Under the pieces are notes generated by a model. It was not told the DNA's origin and did no database searches. It worked only from the letters and a program-made list of their open reading frames with translations. Made by a program: the position numbers and the translations under genes. From Bosea sp. PAMC 26642 (lineage in GTDB: Bacteria; Pseudomonadota; Alphaproteobacteria; Rhizobiales; Beijerinckiaceae), in NCBI RefSeq assembly GCF_001562255.1, contig NZ_CP014301.1, positions 2,604,001-2,668,000 on the forward strand: DNA of 64,000 nucleotides, in the 5' to 3' direction. Shown here in pieces: positions 8,783 to 18,490 of the stretch (position 1 is the first letter of the stretch; each line of letters opens with the position of its first letter).

Positions 8783-9460
8783 TCAATAGCGCAGATAGGA
8801 GAAGCGGCGCTCCAGCGTGGCGCCGAGCTGGGCGAGCGTGAAGTTGATCGCGACGTAGAGGGCCGCGGTCAGCAGGTAGAAATCGATGATCATGTAATTG
8901 CGCGCCATCGCCTGCTGCGCCGAAAGCAGCAGTTCGACGACGCCGATGATCGAGAGCAGTGTCGTCCCCTTGACGATCTCCAGCGCGGTGTTGACCCAGG
9001 GCGGCAGCATCCGCCGCACCGCCTGCGGCAGGATCACATAGGTCAGCCGCTTGCCGAAGGTCAGACCGATCGCCTTGGCCGCTTCCATCTGCCCGGCCGG
9101 AACCGACTGGACCGCACCCCTGAAGTTTTCGGCGACATGGGCCGTGGCGAAGGCGCCGAGCGCGATCACGCCGGCCCAGAAGGCCGGCACGTTGATGCCG
9201 AACAGCGCCAGTCCGTAATAGGTGAACAGGATCAGCACGAGCAACGGCAGGCCGCGCATCACGTCGACATAGAGCCGCGCCAGCGGCCTGAGCCACCACC
9301 AGCCGAAAGTCAGCGCCACGCCCATAGCGAGCCCCAGCACCGTCGCCATGACGATGCTCAGGGCCGAGCTCAGCAGGGTGACTCCCAGCCCCGACAAAAG
9401 CGATTGCCGGGCCTGCCAGGCCTCGAACAGGAAAGTGCCGGGTGCCATCGAAAAATCCAT
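8783..9460 (-). CDS. Amino-acid ABC transporter permease (HisM/GlnP type)
   Basis: A 225-residue inner-membrane permease with about five hydrophobic segments. The conserved cytoplasmic EAA loop is QMEAAKAIGLTFGKRLTYVI and the RGLPLLV motif lies in the preceding loop. It pairs with the second permease encoded just upstream (9468-10136), giving the heterodimeric pore of polar amino-acid importers. The gap to that gene is seven bases and to the ATPase 17 bases, consistent with one operon. Confidence 0.94.
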   Translation of the reverse strand: MDFSMAPGTFLFEAWQARQSLLSGLGVTLLSSALSIVMATVLGLAMGVALTFGWWWLRPLARLYVDVMRGLPLLVLILFTYYGLALFGINVPAFWAGVIALGAFATAHVAENFRGAVQSVPAGQMEAAKAIGLTFGKRLTYVILPQAVRRMLPPWVNTALEIVKGTTLLSIIGVVELLLSAQQAMARNYMIIDFYLLTAALYVAINFTLAQLGATLERRFSYLRY

Positions 9461-9467
9461 GGCTACC

Positions 9468-10136
9468 TCAGCGGATCGACGCGTAGCGGCGCTCGAGCAG
9501 CCGCAGAACCATGGCGATGAGATAGGCGCTGGCGAGATAGAGCGCGCTCGCGGTCAGCCAGACCTCCATCACGCGGAAGGTGTTGGCGTTGATCTGCCGC
9601 GCCGTGAAGGTCAGCTCCGGCACGGCGATCGCGGCCGCCAGCGACGTATCCTTGAACAGCGAGATCAGGTTGTTGCCGATCGAGGGCAGCGTGATGCGAA
9701 ACATCACCGGCAGCACGACATAGACCTGGCGCTGCACGGGCCGCATCCCGATCGCCTTCGCGGCCTCGACATATTGCTTCGGGATCGAGGCCAGGCCCGC
9801 GCGGAAGACCTCGCACATATAGGCCCCCGCATAGAGCGACAGCGACAACACGAAGCTCTGCGTCTTGTCGAGGAAGCTGATGTCGAACTCGGGGAGGCCG
9901 AAATACAAAAAGAAGATCAGCAGCAGCAGCGGCGTGCAGCGGATGAACTCGACATAGGCCCAGACCGGCGCCGAGAGCCATCTTTTGCCCGAGACGCGCG
10001 CGTAAGCCGCCAGCAGCCCTATCACGCAGCCGATCAGAAGCGAGACGACCGCGAGACCTAAGCCCAGCAGCAGGGCATCGCCCAGCTTGCCGGAGTTTCG
10101 CGCGATGACGGACCAGTCGAAATGGTAGTCGATCAT
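9468..10136 (-). CDS. Amino-acid ABC transporter permease (HisQ/GlnP type)
   Basis: A 222-residue inner-membrane permease. The RCTPLLLL motif and the EAA loop YVEAAKAIGMRPVQRQVYVV identify it as the second pore subunit. I placed the start at ATG 10136 (MIDYHFDWSV) because the conserved N-terminus begins there; an upstream in-frame start at 10187 would add an unlikely Arg/Thr-rich leader. The Shine-Dalgarno match is weak. It lies between the binding protein gene and the other permease on the minus strand. Confidence 0.92.
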   Translation of the reverse strand: MIDYHFDWSVIARNSGKLGDALLLGLGLAVVSLLIGCVIGLLAAYARVSGKRWLSAPVWAYVEFIRCTPLLLLIFFLYFGLPEFDISFLDKTQSFVLSLSLYAGAYMCEVFRAGLASIPKQYVEAAKAIGMRPVQRQVYVVLPVMFRITLPSIGNNLISLFKDTSLAAAIAVPELTFTARQINANTFRVMEVWLTASALYLASAYLIAMVLRLLERRYASIR

Positions 10137-10218
10137 GATGGCCGTGACTGTTCCCGACGCAGTGCGGCACCGGGCCGGCCGGCGCAAGCGCCGACCAGAC
10201 CCGGCTTGGCCAGAGCCA

Positions 10219-11157
10219 TCAGGCGAATTCTTGCGGGAAACCGACCTTGGGAATCGGAAGCTCGATGCCGAACCATTTCTTGTAGGACGCGGCGAAATAG
10301 TCGAAATCGACCCCCAGCATCGCCTCCTTGTAGACCGTGTTGACCCAGTTCAGCCAGGTCGGGTCGCCGGGCTTGACAGCGGAGGCGTAGGAATTGGGCA
10401 TCCAGCCGAAGCCTGAATCCGCAAACCGACCAGGCGCCTGCTGCATCAGCCAGCGCATGGCCGACTGGTCCTGCATCGAGGCATCGACTCGACGCGCGTT
10501 CAGCGCCTGCATCGCCGAATCCGGGCTGTCGAAGGCGTCGACCTTGGCTTCCGGCAGCGCCATATGGATCCACTGCTCGAGGAAGACGTTCTGCATGCCG
10601 CCAACGGTGACCGCCTTGCCGGCCGCCTTCATCTCGGCATAGTCCTTGTACTTGCCGCCGCGCGCCAGCAGCATCAGGCCGACGCCCTCGCGGTAGTAGG
10701 GAATGGTGAAGTCGACCTGCTGGGCCCGGCCCGCCGTCACGGTCATCCATTGCACGACGATATCGACCTTGTCGGTGACGAGGCTCGGGATGCGGGCATC
10801 CGAGCCCTGCAGCACGAACTCGACCTTTTCGTAGTCGTCGAACAGACCCTTCGCCAGAAGCCTGGCGAGATCGATGTCCATGCCGACGAGCTTGCCGCTG
10901 GCATCCTGGAAGTGCCAGGGCGGATTGGTGCTGCCCGTGCCGACGATGAGCTTGCCGCGCTCCTTGATGGTGTAGAGCTTGCTCTTGGTCACCGTCTGCG
11001 CAAGCGCGGCCGAAGGCGCGAGCAGGCTGGCGGCCGCGGCGCCGCCGATCGCAGCCCCCGCGAGACCGAGCCCGAACAGGCTGCGCCGCTCGAGGCTCAA
11101 GCCCTGATCCTGCAACTCTACGCCTTGAGTGGAAGCCATGTCGTCCTGAACGCCCAT
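10219..11157 (-). CDS. Amino-acid ABC transporter substrate-binding protein (family 3)
   Basis: A 312-residue periplasmic binding protein, first gene of the ABC operon. The signal region has a twin-arginine pattern (ERRSLFGLGLAGAA) and ends at ALA. The mature protein shows the family-3 features GKLIVGTGSTNPPWHF, GMDIDLARLLAKGL and a later AVTVGGMQN segment. The start at 11157 has GGAGG about six bases upstream. Polar amino acids are the usual ligands. It is divergent from the FkbM methyltransferase gene. Confidence 0.93.
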   Translation of the reverse strand: MGVQDDMASTQGVELQDQGLSLERRSLFGLGLAGAAIGGAAAASLLAPSAALAQTVTKSKLYTIKERGKLIVGTGSTNPPWHFQDASGKLVGMDIDLARLLAKGLFDDYEKVEFVLQGSDARIPSLVTDKVDIVVQWMTVTAGRAQQVDFTIPYYREGVGLMLLARGGKYKDYAEMKAAGKAVTVGGMQNVFLEQWIHMALPEAKVDAFDSPDSAMQALNARRVDASMQDQSAMRWLMQQAPGRFADSGFGWMPNSYASAVKPGDPTWLNWVNTVYKEAMLGVDFDYFAASYKKWFGIELPIPKVGFPQEFA

Positions 11158-11347
11158 CTTGCCCTCCAAAGTTCGGTCCGCACGCGCTGCCGCTATCGAC
11201 AGGCCGGCACGAAAATCTCAGCAAGAAGCGGGCCAGCCACTGCGGCCGCGAGGGTCTCAAAACCGCGCGAGCCACCCTCGACCGCAGACATCGCGCGAGG
11301 CATGGTCCCGACCCCGCTCCGATCCGCATCCCGCGAGAACCGTCTCC

Positions 11348-12097
11348 TTGCCGCAAACGCCATCTTCGCTGCCCCGCCCGCACTGGCGCGACGCCTTCGA
11401 CGCCCCCACGAACTCGCAGATCGAGCAGGAGCGCTGGGTGCTGGCCATGTGCATGGGCCGCCGCGATGGGCGCTTCGCAGAGATCGGCGCCTTCGACGGC
11501 GTCCTGCACAGCAACACCTATTTCCTGGAGACCGACCATGGCTGGAGCGGCGTGCTGGTCGAGCCCAATCCGCTGCTGTTCACGAAGCTGAAGGCCAGCC
11601 GCACGGCGCTCTGCCTGGAGAAGGCTGTCTATCGCGAGAGCGGACAACGGCTTTCCTTCGTCGCATCCGAGGAGATCGGCACGCTCGCCGAATACGCCGA
11701 GGCCGACGGCTATGCAAAAGACCGCCGCAACGCGATCAGTACGGGAGGACTGATCACCGTCGAGACCGTCACCTTCGACGAGATGGCGACGATGGACGCA
11801 GCCGCAGGAACCGGCTTCGACTATGTCTCGCTCGATACCGAAGGCTCCGAGCTCGACATCCTGCGCAGCATCGACCTCGCCCGCCATCCGATTGCGCTCT
11901 TCACGATCGAGCACAATTTCGTCGAGCCGCGTCGCGAACAGATGCACACTCTGCTGGCAGAGGCCGGCTACCAACGGCTGAATGTCGGCTTCGACGACTG
12001 GTACTGGCATGAGGGTCATCTCGCCGCCCGCAATGGTGGCGCCCTGCCCGACATCGTTGCGATCAACGCTCATGTGAAAAGCGTCTATCGCGATTGA
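11348..12097 (+). CDS. FkbM family methyltransferase (start uncertain)
   Basis: The recognisable domain begins with an SQ-rich N-terminal segment, then RFAEIGAFDGVLHSNT (the SAM-binding motif), GWSGVLVEPNP, the acidic YVSLDTEGSELDIL motif and a C-terminal IEHNF segment, all typical of FkbM methyltransferases that methylate sugars or glycolipids. The reading frame stays open back to 11159, but that part is Arg/Pro/Ser-rich and overlaps the leader of the divergent transporter gene. I propose the TTG at 11348 (249 residues); this start is uncertain. Next to UDP-sugar and rhamnose genes, O-methylation of surface polysaccharide is the likely role. Confidence 0.8.
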   Translation: MPQTPSSLPRPHWRDAFDAPTNSQIEQERWVLAMCMGRRDGRFAEIGAFDGVLHSNTYFLETDHGWSGVLVEPNPLLFTKLKASRTALCLEKAVYRESGQRLSFVASEEIGTLAEYAEADGYAKDRRNAISTGGLITVETVTFDEMATMDAAAGTGFDYVSLDTEGSELDILRSIDLARHPIALFTIEHNFVEPRREQMHTLLAEAGYQRLNVGFDDWYWHEGHLAARNGGALPDIVAINAHVKSVYRD

Positions 12098-12202
12098 CCG
12101 AGCCGGCTGATCCCACGCTCGAGCGATCCCGCAATCGGTTGACGCCCCAAGTCGCATCTGAAACATCCGGTCGCTCGCCCCGACAGCCCAACCGGTGATG
12201 CC

Positions 12203-13543
12203 ATGCCCTCCGAGACCGCGACGCGCTTCATCGACAAGGTCCGCGACAGCTCGCTGGTGATCGGCGTCGTCGGCCTCGGCTATGTCGGACTGCCGCTGGT
12301 GCTGACCGCGCTGCGTCAGGGCTTTCGCGTCGTCGGCTTCGATATCGACGAGAACCGCGTCGGGCTGGTCAATGCCGGCCGGAGTGCGATCAAGCACATC
12401 CCGTCGGAGCCGATCCGCGATGCGGTCGCCGTCGGCCGCTTCGAAGCGACCGCCGATTTCGCTCGGCTCGGTGAGCCCGACGCCCTGCTGATCGCAGTCC
12501 CGACGCCCCTCAACCGTCATCGCGAGCCCGACATGTCCTTCGTCGTCGCCACGACGCAGGCGATCGCGGCGACGCTGCGGGCGGGCCAGCTCGTCGTGCT
12601 CGAATCAACGACCTATCCCGGCACGACGCAGGAGCTGATGCGGCCGATCCTCGAACGCGCCAGCGGCCTGAAGAGCGGCGAGGACTTCCACCTCGCCTAC
12701 TCGCCCGAGCGCGAGGACCCCGGCAATGCCAGCTTCGGCACCTCCGATATCCCCAAGGTAGTCGGCGGCGACGGCGGCGATGCGCTGGCCATGGCGGACG
12801 CGCTCTATTCGGCGCTCGTGGTTTCGACGGTGCCGGTCTCCTCGACCGCGACGGCCGAGGCAGTGAAGCTGACCGAGAACATCTTCCGATCGGTCAACAT
12901 CGCGCTCGTCAACGAGCTGAAGCAGGTCTACGCCGCGATGGGCATCGACATCTGGGAAGTAATCGAGGCCGCCAAGACCAAGCCCTTCGGCTACATGCCG
13001 TTCTATCCGGGCCCCGGTCTCGGCGGGCACTGCATCCCGATCGACCCGTTCTACCTGACCTGGAAGGCGCGTGAATTCGACATCGCCACCCGCTTCATCG
13101 AGCTCGCCGGGCAGATCAACACCCACATGCCCTATCTCGTCGTCGACCGGCTCGCCGAGCTCGTCGACACCCAGCTGCGCAAAGCCTTCAGCGAGGCGAA
13201 AATCCTGGTGCTCGGCATCGCCTACAAGAAGAACATCGAGGACATGCGCGAGAGCCCCTCGCTCAAACTGATCGAGCTGATCGAGAAGCGCGGCGCGACG
13301 ACCACCTATCACGATCCGCACATCCCGACGATCCGGCCGACCCGCGAGCATGCCGGACTGACCGGCCGCCAGAGCCAGCCCCTGACTGCAGAGACTCTGG
13401 CCGACTACGACGCCGTCCTGATCGCGACCGATCATGACGACGTCGATTACAGCCTCGTCGTGTGCCACGCCCGGCTCGTCGTCGATACACGCAATGTCTG
13501 CGCCCGCAACGGACTGACGGCGGACACCGTCTTCAAGGCGTGA
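12203..13543 (+). CDS. Nucleotide sugar dehydrogenase (UDP-N-acetylglucosamine 6-dehydrogenase type)
   Basis: A 446-residue NAD-dependent UDP-sugar 6-dehydrogenase. The Rossmann motif is GLGYVG (24-29), the middle domain carries LTENIFRSVNIALVNEL, and the catalytic cysteine is Cys277 in GGHCIPIDP. The FYPGPGLGGHCIPIDP and YKKNIEDMRESPSL wording follows the WbpA/Tuv subfamily, which makes UDP-GlcNAc uronic acid, more than UDP-glucose dehydrogenases. It would supply an acidic amino sugar for surface polysaccharide, fitting the neighbouring rhamnose operon. Confidence 0.93.
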   Translation: MPSETATRFIDKVRDSSLVIGVVGLGYVGLPLVLTALRQGFRVVGFDIDENRVGLVNAGRSAIKHIPSEPIRDAVAVGRFEATADFARLGEPDALLIAVPTPLNRHREPDMSFVVATTQAIAATLRAGQLVVLESTTYPGTTQELMRPILERASGLKSGEDFHLAYSPEREDPGNASFGTSDIPKVVGGDGGDALAMADALYSALVVSTVPVSSTATAEAVKLTENIFRSVNIALVNELKQVYAAMGIDIWEVIEAAKTKPFGYMPFYPGPGLGGHCIPIDPFYLTWKAREFDIATRFIELAGQINTHMPYLVVDRLAELVDTQLRKAFSEAKILVLGIAYKKNIEDMRESPSLKLIELIEKRGATTTYHDPHIPTIRPTREHAGLTGRQSQPLTAETLADYDAVLIATDHDDVDYSLVVCHARLVVDTRNVCARNGLTADTVFKA

Positions 13544-13551
13544 GCGGAGAC

Positions 13552-14940
13552 CTACAGTTCCGCGTCGAAGACGATATCGGAGAACTCCGCGAACACCCGT
13601 CCCGTCGCCGCCGCGGCCATCCGCATCCGGGCGGAGCCGGCGGTCAGAGTGTCGATGCCGCGGTCGGTGCCGCCGCCGTTGATGTTGCCCTGCGAGACGA
13701 CGGAGAACGACGCGCTCGGCACTGCCCGCATCGATGTCGGCAGCACGATCAACTCGGTCACGGCCTGCCCCGCCGCCTGATAGCCATCGAACAGATAGGT
13801 GCCTTCGACGCGCCAGTGATAGCGCCGTGCCAGCGCCTGCTCCTGAGGCAGCGGCCGGGCCTGCCACGGCGTCGCATGCCGCCCGAATTCGAGCTTGATG
13901 CGCTGGAACGCGACCGCGCCCGCCGCCGGTGCCAGCCGCACGGTATCGCCGACGGCCGGCGTCAACGTCACGGAGCGCCGACCGCTTCCGGCCGTTATCG
14001 CGCCGGAGACGCTGCCGATCCCGACCGTCAGGTTGCCGCCGCTCAAGCCCTCAACCGAGAGCGTCAGCGGGACGCCGGCAAAGGATGCGATGCCCCACAG
14101 AAGCGGCTCGACAATCTGCACGATCGCACCTGAACTCAGCGTGATCGAAAACCCACTGACGGACAGGCTGGTTCCAGCCGCATCGGCCTTCCAGCGGTCG
14201 AAGCCATAGGCCCCGGAACCCAGCGCGCCGCCGGAAAAGCCGCGCTGGTTGATGGTCATGTCACCATTCACCAGCAGATTGGGCTGCGCCGCCCATGGCG
14301 TCGCCGGCAGCGAGACCTGCCCGTTGGAGCGATCGACCATCAGCGCCTCTGTCCAGCTCGATCCGTCGGCGCTGACCTTGAGATGGAGATCGTCGTCGCC
14401 GGCAAGCCCGATCTCGGCCCGGCCCGAAAAACCGTCCTGCAGGACGAAGCTCGCAGTCTGCCCAGCCGCGGCTTTGTTGATCGTCAGGCGATGGCCGGCG
14501 CCGTCATGATTGAACAGGCTCGCCGGCGACGCCACCGCCAGCCGGTTCGCCGCATCGGCGGTCGCGTTCACGCCCCAGAGTTCGGCGCCCTCGCTGCTGA
14601 TCGGGCTTGCCCGACGCCAGATCGTCCCGGTCCAGATCTGCTCCTCGGCCTCGTCGGCGACCCAGGCCTGCCAGCCCGGTCGCGGTTCGAGAAAGCTCCA
14701 GCCGCCATCCTCGAAAAGTGCGACCTCATCCTCATGCCCGGCGAAAACACCGGTTGCGGCAGCCGGCACGATGTACGCCGAGGTCTCGCTCGGCACGGCA
14801 GGCGGGCCCGTTTCCGTGCGGCTCGTGACGGAGAGATGCACCAACGCATCGAGCCGGATCAGCGCATCGTTATGGGTGACGTGTTTTTGTGCCTGCCCTG
14901 CGGCAAGCAGGGGCAGGTCGAGCCGCGCGGTTGCGGTCAT
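13552..14940 (-). CDS. DUF2793 domain protein, phage tail-fibre-like
   Basis: A 462-residue protein. The N-terminal LDLPLLAAGQAQKHVTHNDA segment is the DUF2793 hallmark, known from prophage and gene-transfer-agent tail loci of alphaproteobacteria. The remainder is rich in Gly/Ala/Ser beta structure, with an NLLVNGDMTINQRG segment and a C-terminal RYHWRVEGTYLFDGY region like phage fibre or baseplate-associated proteins. I used ATG 14940; a TTG start at 14952 is also in frame. No other phage genes are nearby, so it is either a stray remnant or a host surface protein. Confidence 0.82.
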   Translation of the reverse strand: MTATARLDLPLLAAGQAQKHVTHNDALIRLDALVHLSVTSRTETGPPAVPSETSAYIVPAAATGVFAGHEDEVALFEDGGWSFLEPRPGWQAWVADEAEEQIWTGTIWRRASPISSEGAELWGVNATADAANRLAVASPASLFNHDGAGHRLTINKAAAGQTASFVLQDGFSGRAEIGLAGDDDLHLKVSADGSSWTEALMVDRSNGQVSLPATPWAAQPNLLVNGDMTINQRGFSGGALGSGAYGFDRWKADAAGTSLSVSGFSITLSSGAIVQIVEPLLWGIASFAGVPLTLSVEGLSGGNLTVGIGSVSGAITAGSGRRSVTLTPAVGDTVRLAPAAGAVAFQRIKLEFGRHATPWQARPLPQEQALARRYHWRVEGTYLFDGYQAAGQAVTELIVLPTSMRAVPSASFSVVSQGNINGGGTDRGIDTLTAGSARMRMAAAATGRVFAEFSDIVFDAEL

Positions 14941-15036
14941 GGGGCCTCGCAAGGGTTGGCCGCACCATGGTGGCGCGACATGCGAAGCCAGTATCGGCCC
15001 GACCGAACGCGCCGGGGATAAGTCGGCCGGTCGGCC

Positions 15037-15912
15037 CTATCGCGACAGCTCTCTGGCGATGCGCAACAGATATTGGCCGTACTCGCTCTTGGCGAGCTTT
15101 GCTCCGACGACCTCCAGCTGCGCTGGCGAGATCCAGCCCTGCCGGGCGGCGATTTCCTCCGGGCAGGCGATGCGCAGATCCTGGCGGCTCTCGAGCGTGC
15201 GGACGAATTCTCCGGCTTCGAGCAGGCTGTCGGGGGTGCCGGTGTCGAGCCAGGCGAAGCCGCGGCCCATGGTCTCGACCGAGAGTTGGCCGCGCTCCAG
15301 ATAGACGCGGTTGACGTCGGTGATCTCGAGTTCGCCGCGCCCCGAGGGCTTGAGGTTGGCGGCGATGTCGATCACCTGGGCGTCGAAGAAGTAGAGCCCG
15401 GTCACCGCCCAGTTCGATTTCGGCGCCTTGGGCTTTTCTTCGATCGAGATCGCCTTGCCGGCCTTGTCGAACGAAACCACGCCGTAGCGTTCCGGATCGC
15501 GCACATGATAGGCGAAGACCGTCGCACCGGTCGCCCGGGCGCCGGCCGCCTGCATCCGCTCCGGCAGGCCGTGGCCGTAGAACAGGTTGTCGCCGAGGAT
15601 CAGGACGGAGGGCTGCGACCCGACGAAATCCGCCCCGATGATATAGGCCTGCGCCAGGCCCGCCGGCGTCGGCTGCTCGGCGTAGGCGAGGTCGAGCCCC
15701 CATTCGGAGCCGTCGCCGAGCAGCCGCTGGAAATGCGGCACGTCGTGCGGCGTCGAGATGATCAGGATCTCGCGGATGCCCGCCAGCATCAGCGTCGTCA
15801 GCGGGTAGTAGATCATCGGCTTGTCGTAGACCGGCAGCAGCTGCTTCGACATCGCCAGCGTCATCGGATGCAGCCGCGTGCCGGAGCCGCCGGCCAGAAT
15901 GATGCCCTTCAT
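15037..15912 (-). CDS. rmlA: Glucose-1-phosphate thymidylyltransferase
   Basis: A 291-residue nucleotidyltransferase that makes dTDP-glucose from glucose-1-phosphate and dTTP. It starts [18 protein letters not shown], carrying the GGxGTRL loop, followed by [17 protein letters not shown], typical of RmlA rather than UDP-glucose pyrophosphorylase. The [19 protein letters not shown] segment is also characteristic. Its ATG overlaps the rmlD stop by four bases, so it is the last gene of the rmlBCDA operon, which makes dTDP-L-rhamnose. Confidence 0.97.
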   Translation of the reverse strand: MKGIILAGGSGTRLHPMTLAMSKQLLPVYDKPMIYYPLTTLMLAGIREILIISTPHDVPHFQRLLGDGSEWGLDLAYAEQPTPAGLAQAYIIGADFVGSQPSVLILGDNLFYGHGLPERMQAAGARATGATVFAYHVRDPERYGVVSFDKAGKAISIEEKPKAPKSNWAVTGLYFFDAQVIDIAANLKPSGRGELEITDVNRVYLERGQLSVETMGRGFAWLDTGTPDSLLEAGEFVRTLESRQDLRIACPEEIAARQGWISPAQLEVVGAKLAKSEYGQYLLRIARELSR

Positions 15913-16814
15913 GATATCCGTCCTGTCTGTTCCGCGGCGATGAGCCGCTCCGCGCAGGCCCGCAGCGAGCCGCGCCACTCGGGCAGGGCCACGCCATGGG
16001 CTTGGGCGAGTTTGGATGAATCCAGCCGCGAATTGGCCGGTCGCCGCGCCGGCGTCGGGTAGTCCCGCGTCGCGATGCGCGTCACCCGCACGGGCGTCCT
16101 GCCAGCCGCGGTCGCGACCGCGAAAACGGTCTCCGCGACATCGGCCCAGACGGCCTCGCCCTGCGCCGCCATATGGAAGATGCCGCGCAGCGCTGGATCG
16201 CCTGGACGCTCCACAAGATTGCGGGCGACGCCGAGCACCGCATCGGCGATGTCGAGCGCGTTCGTCGGCGAGCCGGCCTGGTCGGCGACGACGCCGACCT
16301 CGTCGCGATCGGCGCCGAGCCGCAGCATGGTCCGCACGAAGTTCTTGCCGAAGGGGCTGTAGACCCAGGCCGTGCGCAGGATCGCATGGTTGTCGGTCGC
16401 CGCGATCACGGCCTGCTCGCCCCCGAGCTTGGAGCGGCCATAGGCCGAGACCGGCCCGGTCCGGTCGTCCTCGCGATAGGGCCGGTCGAGCGACCCGTCG
16501 AAGACATAGTCGGTCGAGATCTGGATCACCGGCACGCCGAGTCGGGCGGCGGTCGCAGCGACGATGCCGGCCGCCTCCGCATTGACCCTGTGCGCCGTCC
16601 CGCTCTCGCTCTCGGCGAGATCGACAGCGGTGTAGGCCGCGGCATTGACGATCACGTCGGGCTTTGCCGCCGTGAGCGCGGGCGCGATCGTCTCAAGCCG
16701 CTCCAGATCGAATGCGGGACGTCCCAGCGCGACGAGATCGATGCCCGACGCCGCGGCCCGCTCGGCGAGCGCCAGCGCGACCTGTCCGTTCTGTCCGGTG
16801 ACGACAACTCTCAT
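15909..16814 (-). CDS. rmlD: dTDP-4-dehydrorhamnose reductase
   Basis: A 301-residue short-chain dehydrogenase that makes the final NAD(P)H reduction to dTDP-L-rhamnose. The nucleotide-binding motif is VTGQNGQVA near the N-terminus, [13 protein letters not shown] follows, and the catalytic YGRSK (Tyr-xxx-Lys) lies after the STDYVFDG segment. The ATG at 16814 begins the conserved MRVVVTG; an in-frame alternative five codons upstream is less likely. It lies 19 bases after rmlC and overlaps rmlA by ATGA. Confidence 0.96.
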   Translation of the reverse strand: MRVVVTGQNGQVALALAERAAASGIDLVALGRPAFDLERLETIAPALTAAKPDVIVNAAAYTAVDLAESESGTAHRVNAEAAGIVAATAARLGVPVIQISTDYVFDGSLDRPYREDDRTGPVSAYGRSKLGGEQAVIAATDNHAILRTAWVYSPFGKNFVRTMLRLGADRDEVGVVADQAGSPTNALDIADAVLGVARNLVERPGDPALRGIFHMAAQGEAVWADVAETVFAVATAAGRTPVRVTRIATRDYPTPARRPANSRLDSSKLAQAHGVALPEWRGSLRACAERLIAAEQTGRIS

Positions 16815-16833
16815 GACGGGCCCCAGCATCCTC

Positions 16834-17391
16834 TCAGTCGAAATAGCGCGGCAGGTCGGCGAGCCGCGGATGCGTCCTGTCCTTGTCGGACAGCGTCAGT
16901 CCGTCATGGGAAAGCATCCAGTCGATCTGCAGCGCCGGATCGTCGAAGGCGAGTCCGTGATCGTCGGCGGCCGAATAGAGGCTCGTCACCTTGTAGATCA
17001 CCTCGGTATCGGGCTCGAGCGTGACGAAGCCATGGGCGAAACCGGCCGGAACCAGCATCTGCCGCCAGTTCTCGCGCGACAGCTCGATCGATACATGCTG
17101 CCCGAACGTCGGCGACGACCGGCGGATATCGACGGCGATGTCGAGGATGCGGCCATGGGTGACCCGCACCAGCTTGTCCTGCGCGAAGGGCGGCGACTGG
17201 AAATGCAAGCCCCGCAGCGTGCCGACCGCACCCGACAGCGAATGGTTGTCCTGCACGAACTCCAGCGCGATCCCGGCCGCGGCGAAGGCCTGCCGGTTGT
17301 AGACCTCGGAGAAGAAACCGCGATGGTCGCCGAACTTCCTGGGCTGGATGATCTTCACATCCGGCAGGGCCGTGGCTTCGACGCTGAGCAT
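16834..17391 (-). CDS. rmlC: dTDP-4-dehydrorhamnose 3,5-epimerase
   Basis: A 185-residue cupin-fold epimerase acting on the 4-keto sugar made by RmlB. Conserved segments are DHRGFFSEVYN, FVQDNHSLS, TLRGLHFQ (catalytic histidine) and VPAGFAHGF. The ATG at 17391 gives the standard family length. It is the second gene of the minus-strand rmlBCDA operon, separated from rmlB by 43 bases. Confidence 0.96.
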   Translation of the reverse strand: MLSVEATALPDVKIIQPRKFGDHRGFFSEVYNRQAFAAAGIALEFVQDNHSLSGAVGTLRGLHFQSPPFAQDKLVRVTHGRILDIAVDIRRSSPTFGQHVSIELSRENWRQMLVPAGFAHGFVTLEPDTEVIYKVTSLYSAADDHGLAFDDPALQIDWMLSHDGLTLSDKDRTHPRLADLPRYFD

Positions 17392-17434
17392 GGTGGATCG
17401 CTTTCGTTTGGAAGGGCGGGCTCGGGTAGCGGGC

Positions 17435-18490
17435 TCAGCCGGAGCCGAGCCGCTCGCCGCGATAGACGCCCGACCGGATGTCGCCCCACCAGGACGGATT
17501 GTCGAGATACCAGGCCACCGTCCGGCGCAAGCCTGTCTCAAAGGTCTCCTTCGGCGTCCAGCCGAGCTCGCGGCCGATCTTGCCGGCGTCGATCGCATAG
17601 CGCGCATCATGGCCCGGCCGGTCGGTGACGTAGGCGATCAGCCGCTCTCGCGGCCCCGCCGGATCGGGCCGCAACTCGTCGAGGATCGCGCAGATCGCGC
17701 GCACCACCTCGATATTGGCCATCTCGTTGTGCCCGCCGATATTGTAGGTCTCGCCGAGAACGCCCTTCTGCGCCACCAGCAGCAGCGCATCGGCGTGATC
17801 GTCGACGAAGAGCCAGTCGCGCACGTTCTGGCCGGAGCCGTAGACGGGCAGCGGCTTGCCCTCCAGCGCATTGATGATCATCAGCGGGATCAGCTTCTCG
17901 GGGAAGTGATACGGCCCGTAATTGTTCGAGCAGTTGGTCATCACCGTGGGCAGGCCATAGGTGTGGTGCCAGGCCCGCACGAGATGGTCCGAGGCCGCCT
18001 TCGAGGCCGAATAGGGCGAGTTCGGCTGATAGGCCGTGTCCTCGCGGAAGAGCCCCTCGTCGCCCAGCGAGCCGAAGACCTCGTCGGTCGAGATATGATG
18101 GAAACGGAAGGCCACCTTCCGATCCTCCGCCAACCCCCGCCAATACCGCAGCGCCTCCTGCAGCAGCGCGAAGGTGCCGACGATATTGGTCTGGATGAAG
18201 TCGTCCGGCCCGTCGATCGAGCGATCGACATGGCTCTCGGCAGCCAGATGCATGACGACGTCGGGAGCGAAATCAGCAAACAGCGCCTGCATGGCCGCAG
18301 CATCGCAGATATCGGCCTGCTCGAAGCGAAAGCGGTTGCTGCCTGACACCAACGCCAGCGAAGCGAGATTGCCGGCATAGGTCAGCTTGTCGACCACGCA
18401 GACGCTGTGAGCCGTCTCCCCGATCAACTTGCGCACCACCGCCGAGCCGATGAAACCCGCCCCGCCCGTAACCAGAAACTTCAAAAACAC
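17435..18490 (-). CDS. rmlB: dTDP-glucose 4,6-dehydratase
   Basis: A 351-residue extended short-chain dehydrogenase with the NAD motif [11 protein letters not shown], the [12 protein letters not shown] segment, the [11 protein letters not shown] motif and the catalytic [10 protein letters not shown] (Tyr-xxx-Lys). The start is non-canonical: either GTG at 18490 ([10 protein letters not shown]) or TTG at 18484 (LKFLVTGG). No in-frame ATG exists close by, and the ATG overlapping the GTG runs into a stop after four codons. A TTGGAG sequence lies upstream. It is the first gene of rmlBCDA. Confidence 0.94.
   Translation of the reverse strand: MFLKFLVTGGAGFIGSAVVRKLIGETAHSVCVVDKLTYAGNLASLALVSGSNRFRFEQADICDAAAMQALFADFAPDVVMHLAAESHVDRSIDGPDDFIQTNIVGTFALLQEALRYWRGLAEDRKVAFRFHHISTDEVFGSLGDEGLFREDTAYQPNSPYSASKAASDHLVRAWHHTYGLPTVMTNCSNNYGPYHFPEKLIPLMIINALEGKPLPVYGSGQNVRDWLFVDDHADALLLVAQKGVLGETYNIGGHNEMANIEVVRAICAILDELRPDPAGPRERLIAYVTDRPGHDARYAIDAGKIGRELGWTPKETFETGLRRTVAWYLDNPSWWGDIRSGVYRGERLGSG

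Noticed and set aside
10133..12520. A 795-codon minus-strand frame across the transporter leader, FkbM and the dehydrogenase
   Set aside because: It crosses three well-supported genes in other frames and shows no domain; the real genes explain the region.
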